From Sphingobacterium sp. PCS056 (GTDB lineage: Bacteria > Bacteroidota > Bacteroidia > Sphingobacteriales > Sphingobacteriaceae), in contig NZ_CP096883.1 in NCBI RefSeq assembly GCF_023273895.1, positions 1,364,001-1,428,000 on the forward strand: a DNA stretch of 64,000 bases, in the 5' to 3' direction. Positions 6,772 through 16,271 of this stretch are shown in pieces (positions within the stretch are counted from its first letter, which is position 1; every line of letters starts with the position of its first letter). A program made the position numbers and the translations under genes. The notes beneath the pieces are model-generated. The model was not told the origin of the DNA. It made no database searches and saw nothing but the letters and a program-made list of their open reading frames with translations.

Positions 6772-9285
6772 ATGAGAAGAGTAATATTGTGGTTGTTTGT
6801 CATGAGCCTAATGGTTTCGGTACAAGCACAAACCAATCCAGCAAATATTAAAGTGGACGATTTAACGGATGCTCAGATTGAGCAATATGTGAAGCGTGCT
6901 GAATTAATGGGCTATAGTGAGTCACAATTGGATGGATTTGCACGTGCTCAAGGTGTATCAGCTGTCGAAGCTCAAAAGCTGAAAGACCGTTTACAGAAAA
7001 TCAAACGCAATAAGCAACAGCCTAAAAATTTAGATGCAAGGCAACCGGCAGGAAATGCGACTACTGGCCGTCAGGTCAATGGCGCTGCGCAGCAAGATTC
7101 TTTAAAAAATAAAAAATTACCTCAGGACTCCTTAGAGATCGATGAAAATAAATTAAAAGTATTTGGTTCAGATCTTTTCAAAAATAGTGATATTACATTT
7201 GAGCCCAATTTGCGTATGGCGACGCCAAGCTCTTATATTATTGGACCTGATGATGAGATACTATTAGACATTTCTGGAGATAATGAAGCCTCCTATAAAT
7301 TGCCGGTCAGCCCAGACGGAAATATAACGGTGGAGTATGTCGGCAAGATTGCGGTCTCAGGTTTATCGGTTTCAGCTGCAAAAAACAAGATTCAATCTCG
7401 CTTGAGCAGTACCTATCCTGCCATTCGCTCAGGCAATACGCATGTGGATGTCAATATTGGTAATATTCGGAGTATCCGCATTACACTCACCGGAGCAGTG
7501 ACCAAACCGGGCACCTATACTTTACCATCTCTAGCGACGGTTTTCAATGCTTTATATGCTTCAGGCGGTCCAGGTGAAAATGGCACATATCGTCAGATTC
7601 AAGTGATCCGTAACAATCAGGTGGTGACTACCATTGATTTATATGACTTTTTAGCGAATGGGATCCAACGGGGTAATATTCGTTTACAAGATCAGGATAT
7701 TATTCATATCCCAGTATACGGCAGTCGTGTGCAGTTTGAAGGTGAGGTGAAACGACCTGCCATCTTTGAGACCGTATCCGGCGAATCTTTATTGGATTTA
7801 GTAAAGTATGCAGGCGGCTTTAGCGAAGATGCCTATACCGCCAAGATTAAAGTATTGCAAAAGACCGATAAGGAACGCAGTGTCAAAGATATTTATGCCG
7901 ATCAGTTTGCCGATTACAGTCCCAAAGCAGGGGATCAGTTTATTGTAGAGCCTATCTTAGAGCGTTTTGCCAATCGTATCAGTATTTTGGGCGCGGTCTT
8001 CCGTCCAGGTTTATACGGTATGGAGCCAGGTATGACGTTGAAGCAATTAATAGAACAAGCAGATGGTGTCCGTGAAGATGCCTTTTTAGAGCGAGGCATT
8101 ATTAACAGACTAAGAGCAGATAACACAGCCGAGTTGATCAATTTCAATGTTCGCGAAGTATTAGCTGGAACTGTTGCAGATATTCCGTTAAAAAGAGAAG
8201 ATAAAGTAGAGATTGCTTCTATTTTCGATTTAAGAGATGAATATAAATTTACGGTACAAGGTGAAGTACGTTTGCCCGGTGATTTTCCTTTTGCGAGCAA
8301 TGCGACATTGGGCGATCTGATCCAAAAAGCAGGCGGATTAAATGAAGCCGCTAAAAATGCACGCATTGAGATTGCGCGACGATTAAAAAATCGCGATGTC
8401 AGCGATCCAAGTTCTTCACAAACCATCCAAGTCGATATTAAAGACGGTATTGTATCGGATTTGAACGTCGAATTACAACCTTATGATGTCATCACGGTAT
8501 TAGGTGACGCCGGTTTCCGAACCCAAAGACAAGTAAAGATTGAGGGAGAAGTTTTATTTCCGGGTATCTATACCATTTCAAGAGAAGATGAGCGCATTTC
8601 CGATATCATTAAGCGCGCTGGAGGTTTAACATCTTATGCCTACACAGAAGGAGCATCGCTAAAACGTACCGGAGTTTCTAAATTAAAGGCCGAAGAGAAA
8701 AAAGAAAAAGAACGTCTAAAAAAGGAAATGGCAAAAGATTCCGTTGAAGAAGTTGAATCGGAGGATGAATTTGATAAAGAAACAACAGCCGTTAATGCCA
8801 ATGCTAAGAATAGTGCATTAGCAAAGGTGTCACAGCAGCAGGGCGCTTCGGCTACCGAAATTGAGCCAAGTGATTTAGTCGGTATCGAATTGAATAAAAT
8901 ACTTATTAATCCGCATCAGCGAGGAGATTTATTGGTCTTAGATGGTGATATTATTACAGTACCTAAGGAGTTGGAAACGGTTAAGGTAATGGGTGAAGTA
9001 TTGAACCCTAATAATGTGGTTTATGTCAAGGGTAAAAGCTTAAAATATTATGTCAATCAAGCAGGCGGTTTTACCGACAATGCCTTAAAGAAAAGGGTCT
9101 TTGTTCAGTATGCGAATGGAGCGGTTAAAGGAAAAGATGGTGCATATCCCGAAGTAAAACCAGGAGCGGAGATCGTAGTTCCAAAACGTGCTCCTCGAGA
9201 GAAAATGAATGTGCAGGCTTGGGTAGGGTTAGGTACAGGTATTGCTTCTTTAGCAGCTATTATTGTCAGTCTTTTAAGAAATTAA
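6772..9285 (+). CDS. Large outer-membrane polysaccharide export protein with multiple SLBB domains
   Basis: Wza-related secretin-like exporter that would pass the finished polymer through the outer membrane. The signal peptide (RRVILWLFVMSLMVSVQAQ) is not a lipoprotein type. A linker follows, then the polysaccharide-export domain (IIGPDDEILLDISG, near residue 155) and at least five SLBB-type repeats such as GEVLFPGIYTI and LTGAVTKPGTYTL. A Lys/Glu-rich insert lies near residue 645, and a C-terminal membrane segment (LGTGIASLAAIIVSLL) ends the protein. At about 837 residues it is the long Bacteroidota form. An alternative GTG start at 6751 adds seven residues. Confidence 0.88.
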   Translation: MRRVILWLFVMSLMVSVQAQTNPANIKVDDLTDAQIEQYVKRAELMGYSESQLDGFARAQGVSAVEAQKLKDRLQKIKRNKQQPKNLDARQPAGNATTGRQVNGAAQQDSLKNKKLPQDSLEIDENKLKVFGSDLFKNSDITFEPNLRMATPSSYIIGPDDEILLDISGDNEASYKLPVSPDGNITVEYVGKIAVSGLSVSAAKNKIQSRLSSTYPAIRSGNTHVDVNIGNIRSIRITLTGAVTKPGTYTLPSLATVFNALYASGGPGENGTYRQIQVIRNNQVVTTIDLYDFLANGIQRGNIRLQDQDIIHIPVYGSRVQFEGEVKRPAIFETVSGESLLDLVKYAGGFSEDAYTAKIKVLQKTDKERSVKDIYADQFADYSPKAGDQFIVEPILERFANRISILGAVFRPGLYGMEPGMTLKQLIEQADGVREDAFLERGIINRLRADNTAELINFNVREVLAGTVADIPLKREDKVEIASIFDLRDEYKFTVQGEVRLPGDFPFASNATLGDLIQKAGGLNEAAKNARIEIARRLKNRDVSDPSSSQTIQVDIKDGIVSDLNVELQPYDVITVLGDAGFRTQRQVKIEGEVLFPGIYTISREDERISDIIKRAGGLTSYAYTEGASLKRTGVSKLKAEEKKEKERLKKEMAKDSVEEVESEDEFDKETTAVNANAKNSALAKVSQQQGASATEIEPSDLVGIELNKILINPHQRGDLLVLDGDIITVPKELETVKVMGEVLNPNNVVYVKGKSLKYYVNQAGGFTDNALKKRVFVQYANGAVKGKDGAYPEVKPGAEIVVPKRAPREKMNVQAWVGLGTGIASLAAIIVSLLRN

Positions 9286-9290
9286 GATTA

Positions 9291-10376
9291 ATGGAATCGG
9301 GAAATCACACAACTCAAAATTCTAAGGATGAAATCACATTGAAAGAATTGTTTCTTAAAATACATTATTGGTTTAAATACTTAGTCTCCAAATGGTACCT
9401 TTTAGCAGCAGTTGGTATAATAGGTGGAGTTTTAGGTTTTATGTATGCTAAATCAAAGAAGCCATCTTATACAGCAATAACTACTTTTGTATTAGAGTCA
9501 TCAGAGGGTGCTGGGGGCGGTGCGCTATCTCAGTATGCAGGAGTTGCTTCTATGATGGGTATCGATCTTGGAGGAACAAATGGTAATATTTTTCAAGGGG
9601 ATAATTTACTTGAATTTTATAAATCCAGAAAAATGCTTGAGGCTACCCTTTTGAAAGTTTCACCTTCTGATACCAGTAAGTTGCTGATTGATACATATCT
9701 ATCGCTAGGAAAGAAGGACGTTAAAAGTCAAAACGAAAATAAACTAATCGTTGATTTTAAAAAGAAATTTAGTGGTAATGAATTACGTCTGCGAGATAGT
9801 ATTATGAGTCGTGTCATTGGAGAAATCACAAAGAATCATTTAAAAGTTGATAAATTAGATAAGAAGTTGTCGATTTTAAAAGTTGAGGTTACCTCTAATG
9901 ATGAGATATTTTCAAAAGAATTTAACGAAGCTTTGGTTAGGGAGGTCAATGATTTTTATGTTCAGACTAAAATTAAAAAATCTGTCGATAACATTAAAAT
10001 TTTGCAGTATAAAGCTGATTCGGTACGCGCTGTGATGAACGGTGCTATATCGAGAGCTGCAGTAGTGGCAGATGCTACACCAAATATGAATCCTACCAGA
10101 TTAGCACAACGCGCAATACCGACACAACTATCTCAATTTTCTGCTGAAACCAATAAGGCCATTCTCGGCCAATTGGTGCAAAATTTGGAGCTGGCAAAAA
10201 TGACTTCTTTGCGCGAAGCACCACTAATTGAAATTATAGATGAGCCAAAGTTTCCCTTAAGCAAAACGCAAGTCGGTAAGATTAAATTTGCTATTGTTGG
10301 TGCCGTTTTTTTTATTTTTATAACCACATTCATATTGATTCTTAGAAGATTTCTTGCTCTGATATTTGCAACATAA
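9291..10376 (+). CDS. Wzz-type chain-length / co-polymerase protein
   Basis: Inner-membrane polysaccharide co-polymerase without a kinase domain. A Wzz domain begins after ITLKELFLKIHYWFKYLV, with a first membrane segment (YLLAAVGIIGGVLGFMYA, around residues 40-57). A long periplasmic coiled region follows, and a second membrane segment (FAIVGAVFFIFITTFILIL) lies near the C-terminus. The PKFPLSK motif just before the second segment is typical. The ATG at 9291 lies 5 bases after the export gene stop, so the two are almost certainly co-transcribed. It probably couples to the export protein and sets polymer length. Confidence 0.85.
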   Translation: MESGNHTTQNSKDEITLKELFLKIHYWFKYLVSKWYLLAAVGIIGGVLGFMYAKSKKPSYTAITTFVLESSEGAGGGALSQYAGVASMMGIDLGGTNGNIFQGDNLLEFYKSRKMLEATLLKVSPSDTSKLLIDTYLSLGKKDVKSQNENKLIVDFKKKFSGNELRLRDSIMSRVIGEITKNHLKVDKLDKKLSILKVEVTSNDEIFSKEFNEALVREVNDFYVQTKIKKSVDNIKILQYKADSVRAVMNGAISRAAVVADATPNMNPTRLAQRAIPTQLSQFSAETNKAILGQLVQNLELAKMTSLREAPLIEIIDEPKFPLSKTQVGKIKFAIVGAVFFIFITTFILILRRFLALIFAT

Positions 10377-10405
10377 GAATCTAACAAAAGAATTAATAGC
10401 TTATA

Positions 10406-10430
10406 TAAGCTTTACGGAAATATAAGCTTA
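10406..10430. repeat. Inverted repeat TAAGCTT / AAGCTTA
   Basis: A 7-bp perfect stem with an 11-base loop in the 169-base gap between the Wzz-like gene and the ABC permease gene. There is no T-run, so it is not a standard terminator. It could be an operator or an RNA-processing site. Confidence 0.25.
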
Positions 10431-10545
10431 CCTGCTATATAACAATCTATTTTCAGCAAAATTTATGCTAAATAAATGAAGAATTTTAATAAAATCAAAG
10501 TTGGATAAGTACTTCCTATTTGATATTAAAAAAAATAAAATACAC

Positions 10546-11421
10546 ATGAAGGAATCAGTTAATCAAGTCGAAATCAATTCAGAAAAAAATCAGTGGTCAT
10601 CGATTATCAAACCTGAAGAGAGTTTGTTATCCGTTAATCTACGCGAAGTTTGGAATTATAGAGATTTGCTATTTTTATTGGTTAAAAGAGATTTCGTCAC
10701 CTATTTTAAGCAAACAATTTTAGGTCCAATTTGGTTTTTTTTAAATCCTATTTTTACGACGATTATTTACACATTTGTGTTCGGTAGTATTGCAAAGATA
10801 TCGACAGATGGAGCGCCTCCTGTAGCATTTTATCTTTCAGGGATCGTGCTATGGAATTATTTTTCAGTGAGTGTTACAGCAACATCAACTGTTTTCAATA
10901 CCAATGCGGCCATTTTTGGAAAGGTATATTTTCCAAGACTTATTATGCCTTTAGCGATTGTGACATCCAATTTAATGCAATTTGGAGTTCAATTTTTATT
11001 ACTCGTGGGAGTCGTCATCTATTATACCATTGGAGGAGAGTTACAACCTAATTTATGGATCTTAATGACGCCATTTATTGTTTTGCTTATGGCAGCGTTT
11101 GCATTAGGAGTAGGTATGATATTTTCTTCGCTTACCACTAAATATAAAGATATGACGATGTTGCTAGCGTTCGGTGTACAGCTATTTATGTACGCGACGC
11201 CTGTCATCTATCCAATTTCGGCAATGCCGGATCGTTTAAAACCAATTGTAGCGTTAAATCCATTGACAGGAATTTTTGAATGTTTTAAACATGCCTATTT
11301 GGGTGTAGGAGAATTTAATATTTCGTTACTCATCTATCCAACAGTAATTATTGCATTTGTTTTAGTGATAGGGACTTTTGTATTTAACAAAGTGCAACGA
11401 GGATTTATGGATACCATTTAA
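10546..11421 (+). CDS. wzm: ABC transporter permease for polysaccharide export (Wzm-type)
   Basis: Integral-membrane half of an ABC-2 polysaccharide exporter that moves a lipid-linked polymer across the inner membrane. About six membrane segments follow a cytoplasmic N-terminus with the family motif LLFLLVKRDFVTYFKQTILGP. YLSGIVLWNYF and the C-terminal NPLTGIFECFKHAYLG are also typical. The ATG at 10546 is preferred over a TTG at 10501. The ATPase gene follows after 21 bases. Confidence 0.9.
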   Translation: MKESVNQVEINSEKNQWSSIIKPEESLLSVNLREVWNYRDLLFLLVKRDFVTYFKQTILGPIWFFLNPIFTTIIYTFVFGSIAKISTDGAPPVAFYLSGIVLWNYFSVSVTATSTVFNTNAAIFGKVYFPRLIMPLAIVTSNLMQFGVQFLLLVGVVIYYTIGGELQPNLWILMTPFIVLLMAAFALGVGMIFSSLTTKYKDMTMLLAFGVQLFMYATPVIYPISAMPDRLKPIVALNPLTGIFECFKHAYLGVGEFNISLLIYPTVIIAFVLVIGTFVFNKVQRGFMDTI

Positions 11422-11442
11422 ACAGTTATAGAACAGGAATTG

Positions 11443-12699
11443 ATGAAAAAGAATATAGCTTTAGAAACGGTTGATATATCAAAGCAATATCGTTTAGGTC
11501 AGGTTGGAACAGGAACTTTAAGCCACGATTTAAATCGTTTTTGGCACAAAATACGCGGAAAAGAAGATCCTTATCTGAAAGTAGGGGAAGCAAATGATCG
11601 CACAGTAAAAGGAGATTCAGACTATGTTTGGGCATTACGTGATATTAGTTTTCAGATCGAACAAGGTGATGCAGTCGGCATAATCGGTCGTAATGGTGCA
11701 GGTAAATCCACTTTGTTGAAGTTGCTGTCGCGTGTTACAAAACCGACTACTGGCGAAATCCGTTATAACGGACGCATTGCTTCATTGTTGGAGGTCGGTA
11801 CGGGATTTCATCCAGAAATGACTGGACGGGAGAATATTTATCTAAATGGAGCGATTTTAGGTATGACGAAGAGAGAAATTACTCGAAAATTTGATGAAAT
11901 AGTCGATTTTTCAGGAGTGGAGCGTTACATTGATACGCCAGTAAAACGCTATTCTTCGGGTATGTATGTTCGTTTAGCATTTGCAGTTGCAGCTCACCTG
12001 GAATCTGAAATTTTGATCGTTGATGAGGTTCTGGCAGTAGGTGATGCTGAGTTTCAGAAAAAATGCTTAGGAAAAATGGGCGATGTTTCTAAAGGAGAAG
12101 GCCGTACGGTTTTATTTGTAAGTCATAATATGGCTGCGGTTAAATCTTTATGTAACTCTGGAATATTTATGCAAAATGGTCAAGTCCAGTATACAGGCGA
12201 GATAAATGAAACCATTAGTAAGTATAATGAGGCGAATTTGAATAGTTATAGCGGGGCATTCGTTTATAAAAAAGATGTAATTAAGGGGATTCAAATAAAA
12301 GAGATTCTCTTCAATAATAGCGATACAGCAGAATTAAACATTGTTGCTGGAGGCATACTGACAATCGCATTTATTTTTGACAATTTAGTGGAAAGACAGA
12401 TTGCGTTTGAAGCTAAATTGTACGACAATAATGATGTTCCTGTTGCTTTTTTTAGCCCGACTCATTCCTGCGGAATTTTGAATACTTACACGATTGGCGA
12501 ACACAGACTTATAGAAGAGATTCATTTTCCTGAAAATATAACTTCAGGAACATTTTATTTAGAGCTGGCACTCACTCATCCAAACGTTGAATACCTCTAT
12601 CTGTTGGAAAACCGATTGAAGATTAATATTGATGGTAAGCTCACAGCAAATGGAAATACATTTGTGTATTCCGATCGCGGTCTGATCATTTTAGATTAA
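11443..12699 (+). CDS. wzt: ABC transporter ATPase with carbohydrate-binding tail (Wzt-type)
   Basis: Powers export through the Wzm permease. Walker A is GRNGAGKST, the signature is YSSGMYVRLAFA, Walker B is EILIVDEVLAVGD and the switch is VSHNMAAV. An N-terminal insert before the nucleotide-binding domain (SHDLNRFWHKIRGKEDPY) is typical of Bacteroidota homologues. The C-terminal 150 residues form a beta-rich extension resembling the Wzt C-domain, which in characterised systems recognises the modified non-reducing end of the polymer. The ATG at 11443 is preferred over the TTG at 11440. Confidence 0.9.
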   Translation: MKKNIALETVDISKQYRLGQVGTGTLSHDLNRFWHKIRGKEDPYLKVGEANDRTVKGDSDYVWALRDISFQIEQGDAVGIIGRNGAGKSTLLKLLSRVTKPTTGEIRYNGRIASLLEVGTGFHPEMTGRENIYLNGAILGMTKREITRKFDEIVDFSGVERYIDTPVKRYSSGMYVRLAFAVAAHLESEILIVDEVLAVGDAEFQKKCLGKMGDVSKGEGRTVLFVSHNMAAVKSLCNSGIFMQNGQVQYTGEINETISKYNEANLNSYSGAFVYKKDVIKGIQIKEILFNNSDTAELNIVAGGILTIAFIFDNLVERQIAFEAKLYDNNDVPVAFFSPTHSCGILNTYTIGEHRLIEEIHFPENITSGTFYLELALTHPNVEYLYLLENRLKINIDGKLTANGNTFVYSDRGLIILD

Positions 12700-12713
12700 T
12701 TTAAATAATAGTG

Positions 12714-13490
12714 ATGAAACTTTCGATAATTACGATTAACTATAATAATAGAGAAGGACTCCAAAAAACATTGGATTCTGTTTTTGGTCAATTCTGTAAG
12801 GATTTTGAATATATCGTTATTGATGGAAATTCAAGTGATGGTAGCAAGGAACTGATTCTTCAAAATACAGATCAAATTAATTATTGGGTCTCCGAGTCTG
12901 ATAAAGGTATTTATAATGCGATGAATAAAGGAATTCGCGCGGCTCAAGGTGAATACTTACTGTTTTTAAATAGTGGTGATAAACTTGTTGAAGACGTTGT
13001 CGCTATGATTATGCAAAGGTTGCATACGTACGATATTATTTATGGAGACTGGTATCAAGTATTTAGTGAAAATCATATTCAAAGAGAAAATTTCCCAGAT
13101 CTGATTACCTTTAATTTTCTTGCGTTTAAATACTCATTACCTCATCAGTCTTCTTTTATAAAGAGGGATATATTGTTGAAGCATGGTCTTTATGATGAAT
13201 CACTTCGGATGGTTTCGGATTGGAAATTCTTTTTAGATGCTATCTTTAAATTTAACTGTACTTATAAACATCTTGATTTACCCATTAGTTATTACGATAG
13301 AAATGGCATTAGTAGCAATATAGATAATAATGATTTTCTACAAAAGGAACGTTGTCGTGTTATTGATGAGGGCTATAGCAACTTTAAATATAGTGAAGAG
13401 GAGCAAAACAGCTTATTCACCAGATTAAGTCATTTCGAAAATTCGCGCATTATTAAGACTTTAAGAAAAATGAAAATTCTAAGATTTTAA
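12714..13490 (+). CDS. Family 2 glycosyltransferase
   Basis: GT-A fold transferase. The N-terminus LSIITINYNNREGLQKTLDSV, then DGNSSDG and the acceptor-side block ESDKGIYNAMNKGI (WcaA-like subgroup) identify it. LNSGDK takes the place of the usual DXD. There are 258 residues from the ATG at 12714; a GTG three bases earlier is possible. It is the first of a long run of transferases downstream of the ABC exporter. The sugar donor cannot be told from the sequence. Confidence 0.85.
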   Translation: MKLSIITINYNNREGLQKTLDSVFGQFCKDFEYIVIDGNSSDGSKELILQNTDQINYWVSESDKGIYNAMNKGIRAAQGEYLLFLNSGDKLVEDVVAMIMQRLHTYDIIYGDWYQVFSENHIQRENFPDLITFNFLAFKYSLPHQSSFIKRDILLKHGLYDESLRMVSDWKFFLDAIFKFNCTYKHLDLPISYYDRNGISSNIDNNDFLQKERCRVIDEGYSNFKYSEEEQNSLFTRLSHFENSRIIKTLRKMKILRF

Positions 13491-13500
13491 TTTTACTGCT

Positions 13501-14067
13501 ATGTTTGAGAAACTTCGAGGTTCTGCTTTTTTATTGGCATTAAAGTTTTATGTTTATAATTCTTTTGCAAGCTTTTTCCCAAGTCATAAGTTGCGATTAT
13601 GGTATTTACGAAAGGTTTTAAAAATTAGTATAGGCCAGCATACTTCCATAGGTATGGGCTGTTTTTTTGCAGGTAATCATATTGTGATAGGAGATCATAC
13701 TGTCATTAATCGCAAGGTCTACTTTGACGGGCGTGTTGCATCTATACGGATAGGAAATAATGTGAGCGTTTCGCAAGAAACCAATATACTTACCATGTCT
13801 CATGATCCACGCTCAACGGATTTTTCAGCCTTTAGTCAAGATGTAGTTTTGAAAGATTATGTGTGGACCGGATTTCGATCCATTATCTTGCCCGGAGTTA
13901 TTTTAGGGGAGGGTTCTGTTGTTGGTGCAAATTCGTTAGTTACCAAATCGTTAGATGCCTATGGCATTTATGTGGGATCGCCCGCTAAGAAAATTTCTGA
14001 ACGCAATTGTAATTTAGATTATACGCTCGATTATTTTCCATATTTTAATACCGATATACAACGATGA
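13501..14067 (+). CDS. Hexapeptide-repeat acyltransferase (WbbJ-like)
   Basis: Left-handed beta-helix acyltransferase of 188 residues with repeats such as IGQHTSIGMGCFFAG, VIGDHTVINRKVYFDG and IRIGNNVSVS. A catalytic-type His lies in TMSHDPRST, and the C-terminus is VVGANSLVTKSLDAYGIYVGSPAKK. It probably O-acetylates a sugar of the polymer or its precursor. It overlaps the next gene by four bases (ATGA). Confidence 0.87.
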   Translation: MFEKLRGSAFLLALKFYVYNSFASFFPSHKLRLWYLRKVLKISIGQHTSIGMGCFFAGNHIVIGDHTVINRKVYFDGRVASIRIGNNVSVSQETNILTMSHDPRSTDFSAFSQDVVLKDYVWTGFRSIILPGVILGEGSVVGANSLVTKSLDAYGIYVGSPAKKISERNCNLDYTLDYFPYFNTDIQR

Positions 14068-15338
14068 AAATTAAACTATTGGTGCTTACTTCGCATATCC
14101 CGTATCCTTTAAACGAAGGCGGAAAAATTTCGCAGTATGTGTTTGCCGAAAAAGTGCAAAATATGGTCGATCTTCATTATGTCGTTGTCGCTTATAATGA
14201 GGAGATGATGACATATGCACAACAATTTAGAGAAAAGTTGACCGCTGCTCAAGTGCACATTATTGATCGAAGATCACCGAAGGTAGGATTATTTCAGATG
14301 ATAAAACAATTCATCTGGAGCTCTTTAAATTTTATAAGTTCTATTTTCAGAAATCGTAGAAATAAGGAAGTTGCACATGTCCCTTATGATGATTACGAGC
14401 GAGATGCGCCCTTTTTTACCAATTTAGAACCTCAGCTTATTGATCGAGTAGGTCAGGTTATTACGTCCGTATCTCCAGATCTTATTCAGGTCGAACATAA
14501 TGGTTTTTTAAATATCGTGGAATCTCTACCTCAGCATATCAAAAAAATATTTGTTGAGCACGAGATTCAGTTTGCTCGGTTAGAATCATCCAAACTACCC
14601 GTTACAAATTTCGAAATTTATAAAAGAAATCTAACAAAAACCTTAGAATTAGGCCTTTTAGCTAAGTACGATTATATATTTGTGTTTAGTGAAGAAGACA
14701 AAATCAGATTGTCACAAGCATTAGCAGATCAAGTTGACATCAAAGTATCCCCTTTTCCTGTTCAAGGTACTTTCTTTAAGCAAGTTCAGGAAGCTGATTT
14801 TGATATTCAGAAGGTGGTTTTTATAGGTCCCGAAGATCATAAACCCAATTACGATGCTATATTATGGTATCGAGAGACCATTGCACAAGATATTTTTGAA
14901 AAAACAGGACTTAAAACTCATGTCATAGGGAGATGGAGTGAAGAATCTATCAATAAACTGTCGACATCTTATTTAGTTTTTGATGGTTTTGTAGAGGATA
15001 TAGTGGCACATAATAAAAACAGTTTGGTTATTGTTCCTTTACGAATGGGCAGTGGTATTAGAACAAAGATTATTTATTCAATGGCGCAAAATCTACCGGT
15101 CATTTCCACTTCCATTGGATGTGAAGGTTTAGCCGTCAGCAATGGAAAGGAAATATTAATAAATGATGATATTAATGAATTTAAACATGCGATGATTTCA
15201 TTAATTACTGATAAGGAACGTGCTTTAAAAATTGCTTGTAATGGTTATAAATATGTTCAGGAGAATTTCTCAGAACAAGAATTAGTAAATAAGAGATTTG
15301 CGTTTTATCGTCATATTTTGGATGTTAAAAAGCATTAA
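14064..15338 (+). CDS. Family 4-like glycosyltransferase
   Basis: GT-B fold protein of 424 residues. The N-terminal Rossmann domain starts LLVLTSHIPYPLNEGGKI, with a glycine-rich acceptor loop. The C-terminal donor domain contains FIGPEDHKPNYDAILWY and IVPLRMGSGIRTKIIYSMAQNLPVISTSIGCEGL, the pattern of the PelF/GT4 glycosyl_trans_1_4 group. Start and stop overlap the neighbours within the transferase operon. Confidence 0.85.
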   Translation: MKIKLLVLTSHIPYPLNEGGKISQYVFAEKVQNMVDLHYVVVAYNEEMMTYAQQFREKLTAAQVHIIDRRSPKVGLFQMIKQFIWSSLNFISSIFRNRRNKEVAHVPYDDYERDAPFFTNLEPQLIDRVGQVITSVSPDLIQVEHNGFLNIVESLPQHIKKIFVEHEIQFARLESSKLPVTNFEIYKRNLTKTLELGLLAKYDYIFVFSEEDKIRLSQALADQVDIKVSPFPVQGTFFKQVQEADFDIQKVVFIGPEDHKPNYDAILWYRETIAQDIFEKTGLKTHVIGRWSEESINKLSTSYLVFDGFVEDIVAHNKNSLVIVPLRMGSGIRTKIIYSMAQNLPVISTSIGCEGLAVSNGKEILINDDINEFKHAMISLITDKERALKIACNGYKYVQENFSEQELVNKRFAFYRHILDVKKH

Positions 15339-15353
15339 TAAGTTAAAGTAGTT

Positions 15354-16271
15354 ATGCCCACAGTTTCTGTCATTATACCCAATTATAATCATGCTCAATA
15401 TCTTGAACAGCGTATTGATTCTGTTTTAAATCAGACGTATCAAGATTATGAGGTCATTATCTTGGACGATTGTTCTCCAGATAACAGCAAAGAAATCATT
15501 GATAAATACCGTTATCATCCGAAAGTTTCGCATATCATTTTTAATGAAGAGAATTCTGGAACAACTTTTAAACAATGGCAGAGAGGAATTGAACTTGCAA
15601 AGGGAGAGTGGATCTGGATTGCTGAAAGCGATGACTGGTGTGAAGCTAATTTTTTAGAAGAGATTATTGGCCAGGAATTAAGTAAAGATGTGTCGATCGC
15701 TTATGCTCAGACCTACATTTATTTTGAAAATACGCAGGTGGTTTATGCTAATTTCGAAGGTAAGGGCTTTTCCACAATTATGGCTGGGAAAGATTTTATT
15801 GAGTCTAAAATGCTTCCGTTTAATGGGATTTGGAATGCCAGTCAGGCCTTATTTAGACGTGATTATTACTTACAAGTTTCCGAACAGTATCTTGCATACA
15901 GATTTTGTGGCGATTGGATTTTTTGGATAGAAATGGCTTTGATGGGACAGGTTTATGTCAACAGCAAGTTTCTGTCTTATTTTCGCAAACATGATAAAGA
16001 TGTGACCTCTTCCGCTTCCAAGTCCGGCATGAGGTATATAGAAGAACTCCATGCTTTGGTCTATTTTAATGTTATTCTAAAAGGATTGCCCAGCACCAAT
16101 AATAGCTTTTACACGCATTATTGCAATTTTTTATTACATAAGGGACATATGACTGAGACAGACCGCCGGTATTTGACGGCTCAGTATGCACGATATCTTC
16201 CTTTTAAAAAGCGGCTTATGGGTAGTATTAAATTATTTATCAAGAAAGGGTTAGGGCGTGGTACATCATAG
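15354..16271 (+). CDS. Family 2 glycosyltransferase
   Basis: GT-A fold, 305 residues. It begins VSVIIPNYNHAQYLEQRIDSVLNQT, then DDCSPDNS and the acidic motif ESDDW, which takes the place of DXD. The C-terminal third, beginning after the FCGDWIFWIEMALMG block, is typical of the WcaA group. Its end overlaps the next gene by 14 bases. Confidence 0.86.
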   Translation: MPTVSVIIPNYNHAQYLEQRIDSVLNQTYQDYEVIILDDCSPDNSKEIIDKYRYHPKVSHIIFNEENSGTTFKQWQRGIELAKGEWIWIAESDDWCEANFLEEIIGQELSKDVSIAYAQTYIYFENTQVVYANFEGKGFSTIMAGKDFIESKMLPFNGIWNASQALFRRDYYLQVSEQYLAYRFCGDWIFWIEMALMGQVYVNSKFLSYFRKHDKDVTSSASKSGMRYIEELHALVYFNVILKGLPSTNNSFYTHYCNFLLHKGHMTETDRRYLTAQYARYLPFKKRLMGSIKLFIKKGLGRGTS